Positions 59,003-64,000 of a stretch of 64,000 bases of DNA are shown here, in pieces. The stretch's first letter is position 1. The number at the start of each line of letters is the position of its first letter. The DNA is from Caenorhabditis elegans (Eukaryota > Nematoda > Chromadorea > Rhabditida > Rhabditidae): NCBI RefSeq assembly GCF_000002985.6, contig NC_003279.8:4960001-5024000 (forward strand), given 5' to 3'. The notes below the pieces were generated by a model. That model saw nothing but the letters and a program-made list of their open reading frames with translations, had not been told where the DNA came from and ran no database searches. A program made the translations under genes and the position numbers.

Positions 59003-60063
59003 TTAATCAGACTCTCCAGCCATCAACTCCCAGAACTCCTCGAACTCAATCTTTCCGGAACCGTCCTCGTCAATCTCGTCGACAGCCTCCTCGAGTTGTT
59101 GATCGGTGAGGTCATCGGCGATTTCTTTGAGAAGAGCCTTCAGAGTTGGTCGAGAAATATATCCGTTACCCTGAAAAATTAATAATTAAAGAATAAAAAG
59201 CAAAATCTAAAAGTACAAACCTCCTTGTCGAAAAGACGGAAAGCTTCACGAAGTTCTTTCTCCAATGTTTCCTTGTCGACAGTGTTTGCAACGGTGTACA
59301 CGAGAGCGCAGAACTCGTCAAACTCGAGCTTTCCGGAACCGTCAGCGTCGAACTTGCGGATCAGTTTACGAAGGGTCTAAAAGAATGAAGTTAGATGCCA
59401 CATAGATTTAGAAAAATCAAAATCATCAATTCTATAACTAAATTTCATAACATATAGTTATATCTTACTTTAGTCGACATAATAAATGCTTTTGTTCAGA
59501 TGGAATATCAAAATTAATTATTTCACAAACATTAGTAACATGTTTTAGTGGCGAAAATTAATTGAATTCAGTTGAGAAACAAGCCGCAGAAGATAGGTCG
59601 GATAAAAACAAAATTTTAGGCAAGAGTAACCCATTTATATTTTCGGTTATCTTACTCAGTTGGCCTACCTAATCATTACCGTGAAACCTAAATTTAAAAG
59701 AGTTGAAAACTTCCTAATTTGAATTATCACTCTTCTGAAGATCCCCTAACTCTACATAAACCAAAAGTTCCAAAATGATTTACCTTCTCATCGAAATCCT
59801 GTTCCATTCCATGCATGATTTGACCGATCTGAGTGGCCATGATGTATCCTTGCTTTCCTCTGTCGAAGGCATCGAAGAACTTTTGGTATTCTAGAAAGTT
59901 TTAATGATGATTTTTCAATCATAAATATAAAATATCTTACCCTCAATTTGGGATCCGTCGATTTCAGCAAGAATCTCTTCGATATCCTCAGCCTATAAAA
60001 GTATAAACATATAAAAATTCAAAAAGAAATTTATTGAAGACATGAGAAAGCGGGACTCACCAT
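59003..60063 (-). CDS. pat-10: Troponin C of body-wall muscle, PAT-10
   Basis: 161 residues. The first coding exon is only the ATG (60061-60063), immediately followed by a GTGAGT donor; the second starts at AEDIEEILAEIDGS. Four EF-hands are present in order: the first is degenerate (DRGKQGYIMATQ), and the others have DADGSGKLEFDE, DKEGNGYISRPT and DEDGSGKIEFEE. The second and fourth loops look fully calcium-competent; the third has Ser-Arg-Pro after Ile and may be weak. The protein ends ELMAGESD. As calcium sensor of the thin filament it acts with troponin I and T; loss causes paralysed arrest at two-fold stage. The gene name is recalled and fits position and sequence. Confidence 0.95.
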
Positions 60064-60876
60064 GTTGTCGGAGTTTGTTGTGCTCTGGATAAGCTTCGTC
60101 GGGCAGAAGCAACGGCGGGAGCGAGTAGGCGGAGGAACCCGAGGGCGGGCTTTTCTTTCTCACAACGGCATCATCGTCTCCTCCACAAAACACATTCTTG
60201 GTGTTACACTGGGTGACAGATGCTCCTGATCAACGGGCATGAGAGATCATAGAGGGCGAAGAGACGCAGAATGATATCTGTGTGGAAGTTGACGATGATT
60301 TTTGCGAAACACAGGATTCGAGAGACAAGGCTCTCCGAGAAGGAAGGGGAAACGGGAGGAGAGTACGAAGAAAGATTGGGGGGACAGGCAACCAAGGATC
60401 AATAAAAGTCCAGGAAATAGAAAAAAAATAATATAATTGGAGTAGAATTAAGTACAGAAATGGAGTTGACAGGCAATATATGTAATTGAACTTTCCCAGA
60501 ATACTTGGATTCTTAGCTGTACATGGTGACCAGAACATCTAGCCTTTTTGGGCTTCAGAACACAACAACGTTTTTTTTTCAGTTTTTTTAAATGTGCACT
60601 GAGTATGTATATCTTTACAGTTTTATATCAAACGTTTAATTTGAATACTATTTTATAATTCTCAAGTTTCTCCAGTAACTTTTTATCGCGTGACACACCA
60701 TTTTGAATTTAAACTTTATGTTTTTCCAATTCAGTTTAGTCGAGGGGGAGGAGGTAGATTTCTAATCATTCTTATTTATCATTTGACACTAAATTTCCGG
60801 ATTTCAAAAGGAAACCATAATCGTGAGTTTGGAGCTAACAAGTAACTTCGGAAAACGTTATTTCTTTTGAAGAAGA
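60064..60876. other. Divergent promoter region, pat-10 / PDZ gene
   Basis: Contains the pat-10 5' UTR (a G/C-richer patch at 60090-60200) and upstream sequence for the + strand PDZ gene. Which elements serve muscle expression cannot be told by eye. No other gene is seen. Confidence 0.5.
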
Positions 60877-63166
60877 ATGTCGAAGAAAAAAGTGCAGAAT
60901 ACGAACAAAAAGATGAAAGAATGTTGGCTGACACCGATCCCACAGAATGTGGAAACTGTAAATATGACAGTTTCATTCAAGATTGATGAAAAAGATGTCG
61001 GAAAGCCTGCGAATGAAGTTATTAGAATTAATGAGAATTCGATGGTTTCTTTCCTATCAACAAACTCGTTTTACAATGGATTGATATTGAGTAAGTTTCC
61101 AACGGCCGGATAACCCGAAACTATTTTGAAGCGGGCCAACTTCATAACAGAATCTTGCAACTTCTTACAAACCATTATTTACTTTAGTTTTCTAACAAAT
61201 TTCTGCAGCTTTTCAGATGACTCTTGCAATTTCTTTTGGCAAACTTTATGAAACATTTCGCTTAGAACTGCTCCGGTTTTTGCAACTTTGTAACATCTCT
61301 TGGCAATTGTTTATAAATGTTTGTTTCAAGTTGCAAGAGTTTGCTATGAAGTTGTGATGTTTTGCCGAACAAATGTATATTTATCCCCGATAAAATAATA
61401 GGCAAAAATTGGTTTGACTGGTACAAGGGTTTCAAAACTCTTCTGTCCACAATTATACATTTTGAGCCAGGAAAAGTCAATTTTCCTCGGAAGACTCCCT
61501 AGTTTCTTTTCCACTTTACACTTTTCCAATTAATGTATTAAACCAGTTTAAAAAACTAGATTAAAAATACTTTTCTTTCAGGCGACAAAATAGTCAAGGT
61601 GAACGGTGCCAGTGGAAATATATCCAAGTATCAGACAGAGCTCATGAAAGGTGAAACATGTAGTGTTGAGGTTACAAGACGGAAAAATATTATCCCAGCG
61701 ACCAGAGAACGGTTGAAGAAATCGGGATGTGTTTTGAGACGGGACAATACGTGCTTTGTTATTGAAGTTGAAAAGGTATAATTGAAGAAAAATCGACATG
61801 ATTATCTTATTCGAAAATATACGAAATCTGAACTTTGCAATGAGGTTTTGAACGGAGTTACAGAATGACCAATTAAATTCTAGAATTTTGCATGTTTTTT
61901 GAGTATGAATTGTTTTTAATTTAAAAAATTAAAGACGAAATTATGAAAGTTTTTTTGACGAAATGTGACGAACTGCTTGTTGCTTGACAACAAAAATTCT
62001 CATAAAATAATTGTTTAAAATAACTTTGGATTATACCTAGAACTTATGTCCACCCCTTAATAAATACCATTTACTCCAGACTTCCGCAATGAAAAGTGCA
62101 ACGGTTGGAGTTACAGTGACATATATTCAAAAACGTGGCATAGTAACTCGAATCGAGCCCAGCTCACTCGCTTCGATATTCTTTGGTCGTGGGGATCTGA
62201 TAATGGATATAAATGAAGAATCCATTCTGAACGCAGAGAAAAATGACGACTTCATTCGTGAGAAACTGTCGGGAATTTTGAAAGGAGAAAAAGTCACATT
62301 TTTGGTTGAAAGACCGGTTTCTGTGGAATCTGCAAACACTCTTCGTCATTTGATTGAGTCAGTTGCTCCAGATCCAGATGTTAAGATGGCAAACGACGCG
62401 ATATGTATTGGTCGGGTGAGGACTTTTTCTTCAAATTGTACCGGCTGAACGTTTGCTTGGAAAACCGGCGTCCGGTTTTGCAAGATTTAGGACGATCCGT
62501 ATGCTGGAGCTTCAACAAAAATATTATTATTAAAATAACTAAACACTGGGTTTCTTAAAATCAGAAGTATACAGTAAGCCTGAAACTTGAGAAATTGGTC
62601 ACCTCAGTTTCCACATCTACTCGGTAAATTATTGCTCCGAGAACATGAATAACGCGTGTTTAGACCACTGGATTGCAATCAAGTCGCCGAATTTCAAAAA
62701 TTCTTCTGGAATAAATCTCTAGTCGTCACCCGCCTGCACTTTCTGAGCAGCTATTTGTAGAGTAATTTAAAGTGGAGCCAAACTAGAAAATATACAATTT
62801 CATACTTTCTTAACAAGACATACGCATTTTTCTTTCAGAATGCAAGCAACATGCACTATAACGTTCTGAAAAAGTTGCAACCAAAAAGCATTTTAAGTCG
62901 GGATGTCTTCAAAGGGAAAAATCCTCGTGAAAAGAAACCTGGCAAGAAGTTGAGTAAAGAAAAGGATAACACAATAAAAATATCGGTGAGTTCTTAGCTT
63001 AATTTGAAGGTTCAACATTAATATTCAGACTGCAACATCCACGGCAAACATTTCAACGGATGTGGCTGAAGATGAAATCGATAATTTGAAAAACGTTGTT
63101 ACCAAGAGTCATGCAGTTAGATCGGGTGATGAAGAGGAGGAACGTGGAGCTTTTGATGATGAATGA
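60877..63166 (+). CDS. Two-PDZ-domain nematode protein, likely germline/sperm scaffold
   Basis: Five exons (60877-61090, 61582-61775, 62080-62415, 62839-62985, 63029-63166) join in phase to 342 residues. Two PDZ-like domains: residues about 27-103 (MTVSFKIDEKDVGKP, NGLILSGDKIVKVNG, CSVEVTRR) and about 140-215 (VGVTVTYIQKRGIVTRIE, RGDLIMDINEESI, VTFLVERP). In both the GLGF loop is poorly conserved, as in the nematode-specific PDZ family expressed mostly in sperm. The tail is Lys-rich (REKKPGKKLSKEKD) then acidic (RSGDEEEERGAFDDE). It may be the locus called sst-20 (F54C1.9), but that is from uncertain memory. Confidence 0.88.
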
Positions 63167-64000
63167 GTATTTGATCTTTATTTTTCTGAAAATGAAATTT
63201 TATTTATTGGTTTCATATTTTGTTGAACATTCTTGGTAATGCTTGTGCTTTTGTGAAACGATAATAGTAATTGTTTTACTAACAAATCATTCCATGCTGA
63301 ATAAATGAGATGCGAATTTCAGCTGATCGGGATAACCTTGTATGCAACAAATTTTGAAATATAAAATCACATAATGCTGAATTGACAACTATTCCAAAAA
63401 TATTCCAAAACTTTGAAATATTTTCATTTACAGTGAAAATTGTCTATTACTCGGCTTCACCTAACATAATTCTAGAAGTCTGTGGAAAGACCAATTGTTT
63501 TTCCTGAAGTTTTTTTAAATTTTAGTACGTTCTATGTATTTGTACCTAAACATTCTAGGTGTTCGAATCTGCGGTGTTCTATATCCCTCAAAATTTTTTG
63601 TCGCAAATAAAACCTTTTCGACCAATCAGTGCCTAGCCCCTCCTACTTGCTAACCAATTATCGAAGTGCCCTAAGAAAGTCTGTAACCATCGCCCGCTCT
63701 TTCCATTTTTAAATTCCGCGCTGACCATTCTGCCGTCGTTTCAAATATGTACGCATCTTATCATTACTAAATACCAATATTTGATTCCCCCATTTCTTTG
63801 TTCTCATTCGGTTTTTCTTTCTCTTCCTTTTCATCGTCGTCTTCTTTTTTCCCATTCTTCTCTTCTCACTTCTGATCTGAGCACCAAAATGTGTCTCATG
63901 TCAAATGTGGAATGCAAGGAAGTAGTAAATTGTAATTGGGTGGGTGAATGTCTCATGCCAGCCCATAATTGGATTATAAATCTTAACGGGGGTCTCTGTC
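63167..64000. other. 3' UTR and right-edge intergenic sequence
   Basis: AATAAATGAG (63299-63308) may be the poly(A) signal. A CCAATCAGTGCC box near 63622 resembles those at 17047 and 17090. The last 200 bp is pyrimidine-rich and could lead into a gene outside the window. Confidence 0.5.

Overview
This is nematode genomic DNA, almost certainly Caenorhabditis elegans chromosome I (around cosmids W03G9 and F54C1; these names are recalled, not searched). It is AT-rich and has many short introns with TTTTCAG-type acceptors. Trans-splice-like acceptors lie just upstream of several start codons, and palindromic non-autonomous transposons are scattered between genes. I recognise snf-1, app-1, paf-1, dyf-1, mes-3, dom-3 and pat-10, in a mutually consistent order. 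Exon joins were worked out by hand from GT/AG sites and reading phase, so individual exon edges may be off by a base.

Layout. 0-12.3 kb: 3' part of an uncharacterised acidic/basic protein (+); a palindromic Harbinger-like element; pid-4 (+, extended-Tudor small-RNA factor), which sits tail to tail with app-1 (-, X-Pro aminopeptidase); a tau-tubulin/casein kinase-like gene (-); and, divergent from it, a small nematode protein (+). 12.3-20.3 kb: about 8 kb without a supportable gene, pyrimidine-rich, containing a 1.2-kb near-perfect palindromic Tc1/mariner-type element. 20.3-26.6 kb: snf-1 (+, SLC6 transporter), a UPF0057/Pmp3-type small membrane protein (+) and paf-1 (-, PAF acetylhydrolase). 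26.9-34.6 kb: a putatively N-myristoylated coiled-coil protein (-) and dyf-1 (-, IFT70/TTC30) with a good X-box promoter motif. 36.8-44.9 kb: mes-3 and dom-3 (+), reported as an operon, with copies of a MITE in and between them. 45-53.4 kb: two unrecognised multi-pass membrane proteins and a UDP-glycosyltransferase. 54.3-63.2 kb: a protein with what looks like a degenerate nucleoside-diphosphate-kinase fold (-), pat-10 troponin C (-) and a two-PDZ protein (+).

Pathway links. pid-4 and app-1 belong together: the paralogue PID-5 is known as an eTudor protein fused to an inactive APP-1-like domain. The spacer between the two genes here still carries a broken copy of an app-1 exon inside a local tandem duplication. 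mes-3 (PRC2) and dom-3 (DXO/Rai1 RNA decapping) form the germline chromatin/RNA pair. I found no CRISPR, rRNA, tRNA or clear prokaryotic-type system.
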